Source: SURF-24 sp964537965 (GTDB lineage Bacteria; Bacteroidota; Ignavibacteria; Ignavibacteriales; SURF-24). From it: a DNA stretch of 22,551 bases. A program made the translations under genes and the position numbers. The notes beneath the pieces were generated by a model, which was not told the origin of the DNA, did no database searches, and saw nothing but the letters and a program-made list of their open reading frames with translations. Positions 15,430 through 22,551 of this stretch are shown one piece after another; position 1 is the stretch's first letter, and every line of letters starts with the position of its first letter. The stretch covers positions 1 through 22,551 of the forward strand of contig CAZIDB010000062.1 of the NCBI GenBank assembly GCA_964537965.1, read 5' to 3'.

Positions 15430-16301
15430 AAATCAAATTTTGGGGAGTAAGAGGTTCAATACCTGTTCCCGGAAAAAGTACGCTGAAATATGGCGGCAAC
15501 ACGCCATGTGTGCAGCTTCAATTTGATGACACAAATATCATTCTTGATGCAGGAACCGGTTTAAGAGAGTTTGGTAATTACCTGATTAAACAACATAATT
15601 CAGGCAAGCAAATTAATTTATTAATTTCTCACACACACTGGGATCATATACAGGGAATTCCTTTCTTCCTGCCTTTCTTCAGGAAAGAATATTATGTAAA
15701 AATATTTTCCAGCATTACACGTAGCAATGAAGAGGGCTTTTTTATTGATGCCCAGATGAATCCTAATTTTTTTCCGGTTAGTAAGGAAATCTTTAATGCC
15801 CAGATTGAATTTGACCGGATCATGGAAAATATTTCATTTTATATAGGTGAGATAAGAGTTGATACTTTACCTGTAAATCATTCGCTTGGAACTTTGGCTT
15901 ATAAATTCTCATTTGGAAATAAGTCTTTGATTTATATGACTGATAACGAAATAAGGTTTAATATACTTGATAATAATTTTAGTGAAGAAGGTCTTTACAA
16001 GTTAAATGAAGACCTCATTGAATTTTGCCAAAATGCAGATGTTCTGATTCATGATTGCATGTACGATAAAGAAAATCTGATTAGTAAAATCGGTTGGGGA
16101 CATTCAAATAATATTTCGGTTACACATTTCAGTATATTGGCAGGTGTTAAAAAGTTGGTGCTATTTCATTATGACCCTGATTTTTCCGATTCGGCGATTG
16201 ATAAATTATTACAGGATGCACTGAATATCATTAAGGAGAAAGATTCAGACCTTGAATGTATAGCTTCGCGGGAGGGTATGGAATTAGAAATAGTAATCTA
16301 A
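15426..16301 (+). CDS. MBL-fold metallo-hydrolase
   Basis: A 291-residue metallo-beta-lactamase-fold hydrolase of the type close to PhnP and RNase Z-like phosphodiesterases. The N-terminus FWGVRGSIPVPG with GGNTPCV is characteristic of this subfamily. Predicted metal ligands are the HTHWDH motif (H69, H71, D73, H74), H152 (NHSLG), D173 (YMTDNE) and H248 (LFHYDP), with H226 (GWGHSN) nearby. No signal peptide is visible, so it is cytoplasmic. The substrate is unknown; a cyclic phosphodiester or RNA is plausible from the family. ATGA overlap with the upstream gene implies translational coupling. Confidence 0.9.
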   Translation: MKIKFWGVRGSIPVPGKSTLKYGGNTPCVQLQFDDTNIILDAGTGLREFGNYLIKQHNSGKQINLLISHTHWDHIQGIPFFLPFFRKEYYVKIFSSITRSNEEGFFIDAQMNPNFFPVSKEIFNAQIEFDRIMENISFYIGEIRVDTLPVNHSLGTLAYKFSFGNKSLIYMTDNEIRFNILDNNFSEEGLYKLNEDLIEFCQNADVLIHDCMYDKENLISKIGWGHSNNISVTHFSILAGVKKLVLFHYDPDFSDSAIDKLLQDALNIIKEKDSDLECIASREGMELEIVI

Positions 16302-16304
16302 TTC

Positions 16305-16312
16305 TATATTTG
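16305..16312 (+). promoter_or_regulatory. Candidate -7 box before ybeY
   Basis: TATATTTG matches TAnnTTTG exactly in the 51-base gap between the MBL gene and ybeY, 40 bases before the GTG start. No TTG -33 element is seen at the right distance. If real, it would start the ybeY-smg-topA-xer-hpf-hprK transcript. Confidence 0.3.
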
Positions 16313-16352
16313 TTATATTTTAACAGAAAAAAAAGAATCGTAGTTAACAACT

Positions 16353-16811
16353 GTGATAAAAAATTGTTACGTATCGAATGATGTCAAGAATTTTAGAATT
16401 GACAAAGTAGTTGTCCACAGAATAATTTATGAGTTAAAAAGAGAGTTTGGTTTTTCTGTTTTGAATTTGGAATTGAATTTTGTTTCTGAGAAGACTATTC
16501 ATGCTATAAATAAAAATTACCTGAATCACGACTATTCGACTGACATTATAACATTTAACTATGGAAAAACATTAAAGGAATTCGATGGAGAAATTTTTAT
16601 TTCTCTTCCCGATGTTAAACTGAACGCAAAAAAATTCGGCTGCAAATTTAATGAGGAACTGCTTAGGGTTATAATTCATGGAATTCTTCATATGCTCGGG
16701 TATGAAGATTATTCAAAAAAAGATTACATTGAAATGAAAAAAAAAGAAAATTTATTTTTAATTAGGTTAAGGCACTTAATCAGGAAAGACAGAATTATCT
16801 ATGACAACTGA
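16353..16811 (+). CDS. ybeY: Endoribonuclease/rRNA maturation factor YbeY
   Basis: YbeY is a zinc-dependent single-strand RNase needed for 16S rRNA 3'-end maturation and 70S ribosome quality control. The block VIIHGILHMLGYED contains zinc ligands H109 and H113. The third ligand, His in the canonical HGxLHLxGYDH motif, is D119 here; I recall the same GYxD variant in Bacteroidota homologues, so it looks like a lineage feature rather than decay. STDIITFNY (62-70) and GEIFISLPDV (79-88) are conserved family blocks. Length is 152. The start is GTG at 16353; no ATG lies nearby in frame. The 3' end overlaps smg by 11 bases. Confidence 0.92.
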   Translation: MIKNCYVSNDVKNFRIDKVVVHRIIYELKREFGFSVLNLELNFVSEKTIHAINKNYLNHDYSTDIITFNYGKTLKEFDGEIFISLPDVKLNAKKFGCKFNEELLRVIIHGILHMLGYEDYSKKDYIEMKKKENLFLIRLRHLIRKDRIIYDN

Positions 16812-17250
16812 CATTGTTGAAGTATTAGTGAAAATTCTAAAAGGATTGGGTGACGACAATTCTCTTGAGGAGATGAATAAATCTTTATCGGCAGATAAAG
16901 GTTTATCCAAACAAATGCTAAGCACTGCCTTTAGTTTAATGTTAGATAAGCAACTTGCAAAAAAATCAAAAAAGAATATATCCGGATCAGAAAATATCCG
17001 TTTCCTGAATGATGATGAAAAATATCATTTAGGCTCTGAAAATTACGAGTATTTAATGAGGTTAATGAATATTGGCTTGATTGATAATTTTACTTTAGAT
17101 TTGATTTTAGAGCAAACCCTGTTATTTCCTACAACTAAAATTTCTAAAGAAGAAATTAACTGGATTGTATTAATGTCTCTTGTAGATTTCGAAAAAGATA
17201 TACTACCCGGTAGCAGATACATTCTATTTTCATCAGACAATATTAATTAA
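16801..17250 (+). CDS. smg: DUF494/Smg family protein
   Basis: A 149-residue predicted all-helical cytoplasmic protein. The C-terminal half aligns with E. coli Smg: IRFLNDDEKYHLGSENYEYLMRL followed by ..IDNFTLDLILEQTLLF and EINWIVLMSL. The molecular role of Smg is not known. The gene sits directly before topA (14 bases between). In many bacteria smg neighbours dprA and topA or a topA-like zinc-ribbon gene, and this conserved context supports the call. dprA is not present here. Confidence 0.85.
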   Translation: MTTDIVEVLVKILKGLGDDNSLEEMNKSLSADKGLSKQMLSTAFSLMLDKQLAKKSKKNISGSENIRFLNDDEKYHLGSENYEYLMRLMNIGLIDNFTLDLILEQTLLFPTTKISKEEINWIVLMSLVDFEKDILPGSRYILFSSDNIN

Positions 17251-17264
17251 TTGAGGTCCTTTTA

Positions 17265-19586
17265 ATGAGCAAAAATCTCGTTCTTGTAGAATCACCATCT
17301 AAAGCTAAGACTATTAATAAGTATTTGGGAAGAGACTATCACGTTGAAGCAACCGTCGGACACATAAGAAATTTACCTAAGACAAAACTTGGCGTTGATA
17401 TAGAAGATAACTTTAAGCCCCAGCTTTTAAACATAAGGGGAAAAGGGGATGTTATAAAAAAAATTAAAAGCATGGCATCCAAAAGTAAAAATGTTTTTAT
17501 TGCAACTGACCCTGACCGTGAAGGTGAAGCAATTGCGCAGGATATTGCTGATGTTATTGCAGATAATACACAGGCTACTATTCACCGCGTTTTATTTAAC
17601 GAGATAACCAAGAATGCAATTTTAAAAGCAATTAAAAATCCTAATAATATTGATACTCATCTTGTTATTTCTCAAAGAGCAAGACGGGTGATGGACAGAA
17701 TAATTGGTTATAAAATAAGTCCGCTTTTATGGAAATATATTTTCCATTCATCTGAGAATTCTCTTTCGGCAGGCAGAGTTCAGTCAGTGGCTTTAAGATT
17801 AATCTGTGAACGTGAAGAAGAGATTGAAAAATTTATTGTTACTGAGTACTGGGCCATCTGGGCAAACTTTGCTGCAGAAAACAAAGAGACTTTTAAAGCT
17901 AAACTTGTTGAAATTGACGGCAAAACTATAAAGGTACAACCAAAACCTGTAATGACAGATGATGATTGGCGGGAATTTAATCTTAATAATGTTGCAATTA
18001 CAAATGAACAACAGGCTAATGACATTCTTGCACGTGTTGAGAAAAAAGAAAACTTTGTTATTTCTGATATCATCAAAAAAGAAGGTAGAAGAAATCCTGC
18101 TGCACCATTTATAACAAGTACATTGCAGGCTGAAGCATCCAAAAGTTTAAGGTACAGACCAAAACAAACTATGATGCTTGCTCAGAATCTTTATGAAGGT
18201 ATAGATCTTGGTGATGAAGGTACAGTCGGTTTAATTACTTATATGCGTACAGATTCGATGAGAATTAGTCCTGAAATTGTGCCGGATTTAAGAGAATATA
18301 TTACAGCTACATATGGTGAAAATTATCTTCCTGAAACTGCAAGATCATTTGAGAAAAAAAATGCCGTAAACGTTCAGGATGCGCACGAAGCTATTCGGCC
18401 TACATCTTTAAAATATACTCCGGAATTTGTAAAACCGTATTTGGATGCTAAGCAATTTAAATTATACGAATTAATCTGGAAGAGGTTTGTAGCTTCACAA
18501 ATGAATCCCGCCTTAATTGAAACTACAACTATTGAAGTTAAAGCGGATGAATTTCTTTTCAGAGCTTCAGGTACTGCAATTAAGTTTGATGGATTCCTTC
18601 AGGTTTATCAGGAACAGACTGAGGACATGAACGGAAAAGATGAAGGTGAGAATGATTGGATTCCGGTAGGATTAGAAGCTGGCCATAATGTTGATTTAAA
18701 TGATGCACATGAGACTCAGCATTTTACAAAACCGCCGGCGCGTTTTACGGAAAGTACTTTAATAAAAGAATTAGAGAGCGAAGGTATTGGCAGACCAAGT
18801 ACATATGCTTTAATTGTAAGTACAATCCAGGAAAGAAAATATGTTATTACGGAAGAACGAAGGTTAAAACCGACTGAACTCGGTAAAAAGGTTAATGATA
18901 TTCTTGTTAAAAGTTTTCCGGACATTCTAAATGTTAATTTCACTGCAAAGATGGAAGGGGAACTAGATTCTATTGCGTCCGGCGAAATTGATTATACAAC
19001 GGTACTAAATGATTTTTATGTTCCGTTTGCTAAAGATCTGGAAAAAGTTGAAGCTAATATCGAAAAAATTTACTGTGAAAAATGCGGTAATGAAATGATT
19101 ATTAAAACAGGCAGATTCGGAAAGTTTTTTGCATGCAGTAATTATCCTGAATGTAAGAACATCAAATCTTTTAGAGAAATGCTAAATGAGAAAGAAGAAA
19201 CTGTTTATACCGGCGAGACGTGTGAAAAATGCGGCGCAAAAACAATAATTAGGAAAGGGCAGTATGGTAAATTTATTGGATGCGAAAGATATCCAGATTG
19301 CGATTTCATAAAACCAATAACATTGGACATCAATTGTCCTAAGTGTAAAGAGGGTAAAATTACTGAAAGGATTTCCAGAAGGAACAAAACGTTTTATGGT
19401 TGCTCAAGATATCCAGATTGTGATTTTGTAATGTGGCATAAACCGGAAAATGTTTCTTGTCCTAATGGTGATTCTACCTATATGGAAAAAAGGTATACCG
19501 CAAAAAAGGGTGAATATTTAAAATGCCCAAATTGCGGTACCGAAATTCTTCAGGAAGAAAAAGAACCAGTAGAAAATGAAAATTGA
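17265..19586 (+). CDS. topA: DNA topoisomerase I (type IA)
   Basis: Relaxes negative supercoils by transient single-strand breaks. The TOPRIM domain has VESPSKAKTI (Glu9) and ATDPDREGEAIA (D82, D84, E86). The catalytic tyrosine is Y326 in LITYMRTDS. Other family blocks include LSAGRVQSVALRL, FITSTLQAEAS and GRPSTYA. The C-terminus carries four zinc-ribbon modules: three complete Cys4 ones (CEKCG..CSNYPEC, CEKCG..CERYPDC, CPKC..CSRYPDC) and a fourth in which the first pair is CPNGD, lacking the second Cys. Length is 773. GAGGT lies upstream of ATG 17265. The gene overlaps the recombinase gene by 11 bases. Confidence 0.97.
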   Translation: MSKNLVLVESPSKAKTINKYLGRDYHVEATVGHIRNLPKTKLGVDIEDNFKPQLLNIRGKGDVIKKIKSMASKSKNVFIATDPDREGEAIAQDIADVIADNTQATIHRVLFNEITKNAILKAIKNPNNIDTHLVISQRARRVMDRIIGYKISPLLWKYIFHSSENSLSAGRVQSVALRLICEREEEIEKFIVTEYWAIWANFAAENKETFKAKLVEIDGKTIKVQPKPVMTDDDWREFNLNNVAITNEQQANDILARVEKKENFVISDIIKKEGRRNPAAPFITSTLQAEASKSLRYRPKQTMMLAQNLYEGIDLGDEGTVGLITYMRTDSMRISPEIVPDLREYITATYGENYLPETARSFEKKNAVNVQDAHEAIRPTSLKYTPEFVKPYLDAKQFKLYELIWKRFVASQMNPALIETTTIEVKADEFLFRASGTAIKFDGFLQVYQEQTEDMNGKDEGENDWIPVGLEAGHNVDLNDAHETQHFTKPPARFTESTLIKELESEGIGRPSTYALIVSTIQERKYVITEERRLKPTELGKKVNDILVKSFPDILNVNFTAKMEGELDSIASGEIDYTTVLNDFYVPFAKDLEKVEANIEKIYCEKCGNEMIIKTGRFGKFFACSNYPECKNIKSFREMLNEKEETVYTGETCEKCGAKTIIRKGQYGKFIGCERYPDCDFIKPITLDINCPKCKEGKITERISRRNKTFYGCSRYPDCDFVMWHKPENVSCPNGDSTYMEKRYTAKKGEYLKCPNCGTEILQEEKEPVENEN

Positions 19587-20535
19587 AGATAGTGCTGAAC
19601 TATATCTGGAAAGCCTTAAAAAATTAAAAAGATTTTCGATTAATACTGTAAGAGCATATAGTGTTGACCTAAGAGAGTTTTGCGAATACTGTAATACTTT
19701 GAATAAAACTGAGATTCAGGAAATCAATATAAAAACTTTAAGAAGGTATTTGATGCATTTGACTGAGTCTGAAAAAGAAAATAAAATTGCATCACTTAGA
19801 AGATCAAATAATAAAAACCAAAAACGCACAACTTCTACAATTTCGAGAAAACTTACATCTGTAAGAGGACTTATTAATTTTTCTTTAAAAGAAAATTTTA
19901 TAAAGGAGAATCCTGCAGCAAACTTAGTGGGTCCAAAAATCAAAAGAAAACTTCCGGAAATATTTTCTGTTCAGGAGTATGAAGAAATATTAAGCCGGAT
20001 TTCGGAAAATCCAGGTAATTCAGATCTAACAAGAAACCTTGATAACACTTTACTTGTTAAAGCAATATTCGAATTACTATATTCATCGGCAATTCGTGTT
20101 TCAGAGTTATGCGGATTAAATATTAATGACATTGACTTCAGCGGAAGAACAATAAAAGTTTTAGGCAAAGGTTCAAAGGAAAGAATAGTACCGGTTGGAA
20201 ATCTTTGCTTACAATATATAAAAGATTATTTGAAAACAAGATCAGCATATAATTTTGATAGCCCTGTATTTGTATCTTATTCCGGGAAAAGAATGACTTC
20301 CCGTTTAGTCCACAAAATTGTAAACAAATATTTATCAAAGGTAGGTGATAGATCAAAAAACAGTCCGCATGTCTTTCGTCATTCAGCGGCAACACATATG
20401 CTAGACAATGGTGCCGATTTGATTGCCGTAAAAGAAATATTAGGGCATGAAAATCTTTCTACGACGCAGATCTATACGCACGTAAGTGTGGACAGACTAA
20501 AAAAAATCTATAAACAAGCTCATCCAAAATCATAA
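19576..20535 (+). CDS. xerC: Tyrosine recombinase XerC/XerD
   Basis: Site-specific recombinase that resolves chromosome dimers at dif with a partner Xer protein. The catalytic set is complete: R174 (SAIRVSELCG), K198 (LGKGSKER), H265 and R268 (HVFRHSAATHML), H291 (LGHENLS) and nucleophile Y300 (TTQIYTHVS). The N-terminal SAM-like core-binding domain spans about residues 1-118 and includes a basic, Asn/Ser-rich insert (about 68-86) not typical of E. coli XerD, making the protein 319 residues. It starts inside the last codons of topA and is followed by hpf after 14 bases. The xer-hpf pair also occurs in Bacteroidota, where the gene is usually named xerC. XerC versus XerD cannot be settled from sequence alone. 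Confidence 0.9.
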   Translation: MKIEDSAELYLESLKKLKRFSINTVRAYSVDLREFCEYCNTLNKTEIQEINIKTLRRYLMHLTESEKENKIASLRRSNNKNQKRTTSTISRKLTSVRGLINFSLKENFIKENPAANLVGPKIKRKLPEIFSVQEYEEILSRISENPGNSDLTRNLDNTLLVKAIFELLYSSAIRVSELCGLNINDIDFSGRTIKVLGKGSKERIVPVGNLCLQYIKDYLKTRSAYNFDSPVFVSYSGKRMTSRLVHKIVNKYLSKVGDRSKNSPHVFRHSAATHMLDNGADLIAVKEILGHENLSTTQIYTHVSVDRLKKIYKQAHPKS

Positions 20536-20549
20536 AAAAAGGAGCTATT

Positions 20550-20870
20550 ATGAACATACAAATCACATCCCGTAAATTCAAAGCAAAAGATAACTTGAAA
20601 GAGTTTATCACAGATCAACTGAAGTCACTTGAAAAAATTACGGATGAAATTTTTGATGTTGATGTTATCTTAAGCTTCCAGCACCAAAAGGATAGTCTTA
20701 AAACTGCCGAAATTGTTGTTAGAGTACCACACAAAGTACTTAAAGCAAGTGTAACAACAGAAGAATTTAAAAAGTCGGTTACTTTTGCTGTAGAAAAAAT
20801 TGAGAAACAAATTGAAAGGAGAAAAACTAAAATTATAGACACAAAAAGAGTAGAAAAAATCCATGATTAA
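20550..20870 (+). CDS. hpf: Ribosome hibernation promoting factor, short form
   Basis: A 106-residue HPF/YfiA (RaiA) protein that binds the 30S subunit between head and body, blocks mRNA and tRNA access, and in its short form helps ribosomes dimerise or stay inactive in stationary phase. The fold signature is MNIQITSRKFKAKDNLKEFI at the N-terminus, then strands VDVILSF and AEIVVRVPHKVLKAS, then a basic C-terminal helix (IEKQIERRKTKI). There is no long-form C-terminal dimerisation domain. A strong AAAGGAG (20540-20546) precedes ATG 20550. The stop overlaps the hprK start by 8 bases. Confidence 0.93.
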   Translation: MNIQITSRKFKAKDNLKEFITDQLKSLEKITDEIFDVDVILSFQHQKDSLKTAEIVVRVPHKVLKASVTTEEFKKSVTFAVEKIEKQIERRKTKIIDTKRVEKIHD

Positions 20871-21879
20871 TTTTGATAAAAAAAATATAATTAAAAAGGA
20901 AAGTATCACAGTCGAATTCTTTTATGAAAGTGTAAAAGAGCGATTTAAATTTTCTCTTTACACAAATAATTCTGGTTTCTCAAGAAAAATATTTGAACAT
21001 AATTTACACCGGCCAGGCTTAGCTTTGGCCGGTTTTGTTGATCTGTTCTCTTTTAACAGGGTTCAGGTTTTTGGTAATACCGAAATGAAATATTTAAGAC
21101 AGTTGAAAGAAACTGAAAGAATGAAAGCCTTTCAGAGAATATTTCAATTTGATATTCCATGTATAATTCTCACCGATAGTAATGAGCCTTTTGATGAAAT
21201 GATTGCATTAGCAAACGAACACCATGTTCCAATATTCGGATCGACATATTCTACTACTAAATTATCTTACCTGATCAGTGATTTTCTGGATGACCAGTTT
21301 GCTCCCAGAATTTCTATCCATGGTTCTTTTGTAGATGTTTACGGAATAGGAATTTTGTTTATTGGAAAATCCGGAATTGGTAAAAGTGAAGTTGCACTTG
21401 ACCTTGTTGAAAGAGGGCACAGGTTGGTTGCAGATGATGTAATTATTATTACAAAAAAAGGGGAGGGCATACTAATTGGTGCAGGTACTGAACTTGTTAA
21501 ACATTTTATGGAAGTACGCGGTGTAGGTTTAATTGATGTTAAGAGTATTTTTGGTGTACGGGCAATCAGGTTTCAAAAACGACTTGAAGTGATCGTTGAA
21601 CTTGAGGTCTGGAACGAAAAATCAGAATATACACGTACAGGATTGGATGATAGGTTTATTAATCTTCTTGAAGTTGAAGTCCCTCATATAAAATTACCTA
21701 TTATACCCGGAAAAAATATCACGGTAATTACAGAGGTAATTGCCTTAAATTACCTGCTAAAGCATTATGGTTACGAACCTGCCAAAGTTTTTAAGAAAAG
21801 ATTGGAGGATAAATTAAGCGGAAACAAGAAACATGAGGATAAAAGATTTATTGATTACTTTGAGCATGATTTTGAATGA
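20863..21879 (+). CDS. hprK: HPr kinase/phosphorylase
   Basis: Phosphorylates and dephosphorylates Ser46 of HPr or related PTS proteins. The N-terminal domain (about residues 1-130) is followed by the kinase domain with H153 (SIHGSFVDVYG), the P-loop GKSGIGKS (168-175), and RGHRLVADD (184-192). Next comes the HPrK signature EVRGVGLIDVKSIFGVRAIR (217-236). The 338-residue length is typical. In many Gram-negatives hprK lies in an rpoN-hpf-ptsN-hprK group; here hpf is directly upstream (8-base overlap) but rpoN and ptsN are missing from the window. The role is then likely regulatory rather than sugar uptake, which is inference. Confidence 0.94.
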   Translation: MINFDKKNIIKKESITVEFFYESVKERFKFSLYTNNSGFSRKIFEHNLHRPGLALAGFVDLFSFNRVQVFGNTEMKYLRQLKETERMKAFQRIFQFDIPCIILTDSNEPFDEMIALANEHHVPIFGSTYSTTKLSYLISDFLDDQFAPRISIHGSFVDVYGIGILFIGKSGIGKSEVALDLVERGHRLVADDVIIITKKGEGILIGAGTELVKHFMEVRGVGLIDVKSIFGVRAIRFQKRLEVIVELEVWNEKSEYTRTGLDDRFINLLEVEVPHIKLPIIPGKNITVITEVIALNYLLKHYGYEPAKVFKKRLEDKLSGNKKHEDKRFIDYFEHDFE

Positions 21880-21898
21880 TAAAAAATCTTTTTTAAAC

Positions 21899-21929
21899 TT
21901 GACTTGTAATACTTAATTTAATAATTTCG
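21899..21929 (+). promoter_or_regulatory. Candidate promoter of the M23 peptidase gene
   Basis: TTG at 21899-21901 and TAATTTCG at 21922-21929 (one mismatch to TAnnTTTG) are separated by 20 bases, matching Bacteroidota-type spacing. The start codon is only 10 bases after the -7 box, so the transcript would have a leader of a few bases or none, and no Shine-Dalgarno sequence is present. It follows the end of hprK, supporting a new transcription unit. Confidence 0.35.
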
Positions 21930-21938
21930 CAATCGATT

Positions 21939-22551
21939 ATGAGCAATTTTTATTATTTTTCAAAAACCAGGTTAAAATTCGTTGAAATTAAGAATTTTAA
22001 TAAAAAATTCCTGATTTCAGTCGGAATTTCAACTTTCTTGCTTACCTCCTTACTTTTTGGAGGTTTCTACTTCATTAATTCAATTATTAATTCTGACTCT
22101 GAAATTGCAAATCTTAAGTACGAAAACAAAAACCTTTCGAAAAAAATTAAAGAACTTGTTGTACTTTACGAAAAATTAAATCTTGATTTAGCTGATTTAT
22201 CAAAAACTAACGATGATTTAAGAATTGCAGCTAATTTACCGCCTGTTCCTGCTGAAGAAAAATTATTCGGAACCGGTGGTAACTCATTTGAAAATATTCC
22301 CAAATTAATATCTTCAAATTCTGATATTGATGTAGATAAGGTTTCGAACTATATTGAATCAATTCAAAGTAAGTTTGAATTTGAGAGACGGAATTATTTA
22401 AATATTTCTAAAAAGTTGAAAGAGAACGAGAAATTATTTGCTGCATTACCGGCAATCAAACCAACTAATGGCACTTTTGGAGCGCATGGCTTTGGTATGC
22501 GTTTACATCCGGTACTTGGATATACAAGAATGCATGAAGGTATTGATATAA
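21939..22551 (+). CDS. M23 family metallopeptidase, partial (C-terminus beyond window)
   Basis: ATG 21939 opens a frame of 204 codons that runs off the right edge. Order of parts: a basic cytoplasmic N-terminus, one transmembrane helix (about residues 24-47, LISVGISTFLLTSLLFGGFYF), a coiled-coil region (about 53-98, and again 133-170), then the start of an M23 (LytM) endopeptidase domain with GFGMRLHPVLGYTRMHEGIDI. H199 and D203 of the HxGxD-like motif (HEGID) are the first zinc ligands; the second half of the active site (HxH) would lie beyond the window. Such proteins cleave peptidoglycan cross-links or, if degenerate, activate amidases. The topology resembles MepM and the cell-shape M23 proteins often found near bactofilins, but the neighbours are not visible. 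Confidence 0.88.
   Translation, partial: MSNFYYFSKTRLKFVEIKNFNKKFLISVGISTFLLTSLLFGGFYFINSIINSDSEIANLKYENKNLSKKIKELVVLYEKLNLDLADLSKTNDDLRIAANLPPVPAEEKLFGTGGNSFENIPKLISSNSDIDVDKVSNYIESIQSKFEFERRNYLNISKKLKENEKLFAALPAIKPTNGTFGAHGFGMRLHPVLGYTRMHEGIDI

Noticed and set aside
17780..18142. Minus-strand 120-codon frame inside topA
   Set aside because: Antisense shadow; Ser- and Phe-rich translation typical of reversed AT-rich coding sequence.
19576..20535. Xer gene as a phage or integron integrase
   Set aside because: It lies in a housekeeping operon between topA and hpf with no att repeats, cargo or phage genes, and has the size of chromosomal Xer.
21880..21897. A-run and T-run after hprK (AAAAAATCTTTTTT) as terminator
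   Set aside because: Only A-T pairs with almost no loop; too weak to call.

Overview
The window is an AT-rich (low-GC), gene-dense stretch of bacterial chromosome made almost entirely of housekeeping and cell-envelope genes. My best guess is a member of the Bacteroidota/Ignavibacteria (Chlorobi-group) radiation. The grounds are frequent TTG starts, TAnnTTTG-like -7 boxes, a YbeY in which the third zinc-ligand His is Asp, DUF2279 and Wzi-like envelope proteins, and an hpf-hprK pair. This placement is inference, not proof. Two 100-base runs of N (1065-1164 and 11438-11537) suggest a scaffolded draft genome or MAG.

Layout. 1-1054 (minus strand): a lipoprotein cut by the left edge, then a nicotinamidase-like amidase (pncA). 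Both flanks of pncA carry short palindromic or degenerate repeats, and the first assembly gap lies against one of them. 1375-4213 (plus): mnmA (tRNA 2-thiolation), an HNH endonuclease, and trpS, which is split by a frameshift near 3405-3414. 4217-9274: a tight run of scpA, scpB, an RluB-type pseudouridine synthase, a PBP4-type D-Ala-D-Ala carboxypeptidase and lysS, with overlaps of 8-29 bases between several genes. 9283-12443: an envelope group made of a DUF2279 protein, a family-2 glycosyltransferase and a Wzi-like outer-membrane protein containing the second gap. 12455-16301: an S41 (CtpA-type) protease, a DUF3108 protein, a gamma-carbonic-anhydrase-like hexapeptide protein and an MBL-fold hydrolase, overlapping or nearly touching. 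16353-21879: ybeY, smg (DUF494), topA, a XerC/D recombinase, hpf and hprK. 21939 to the right edge: an M23 peptidase cut before its catalytic domain is complete.

How the genes fit together. Translation and RNA quality (mnmA, trpS, lysS, rluB, ybeY, hpf), chromosome topology and segregation (scpAB, topA, xer) and envelope assembly or turnover (PBP4, CtpA, M23, Wzi, glycosyltransferase) are interleaved on one strand in long probable operons.

I see no CRISPR array, prophage, insertion sequence, toxin-antitoxin pair, defence island, tRNA or rRNA. I do not see a clearly new system. The points most worth checking are the trpS frameshift, which looks like loss of one copy of a 5-base tandem repeat; the Thermotoga-like iron-sulfur cysteine pattern in that same TrpRS; the paired hairpin repeat beside the first gap; and the apparent loss of the catalytic lysine in PncA.
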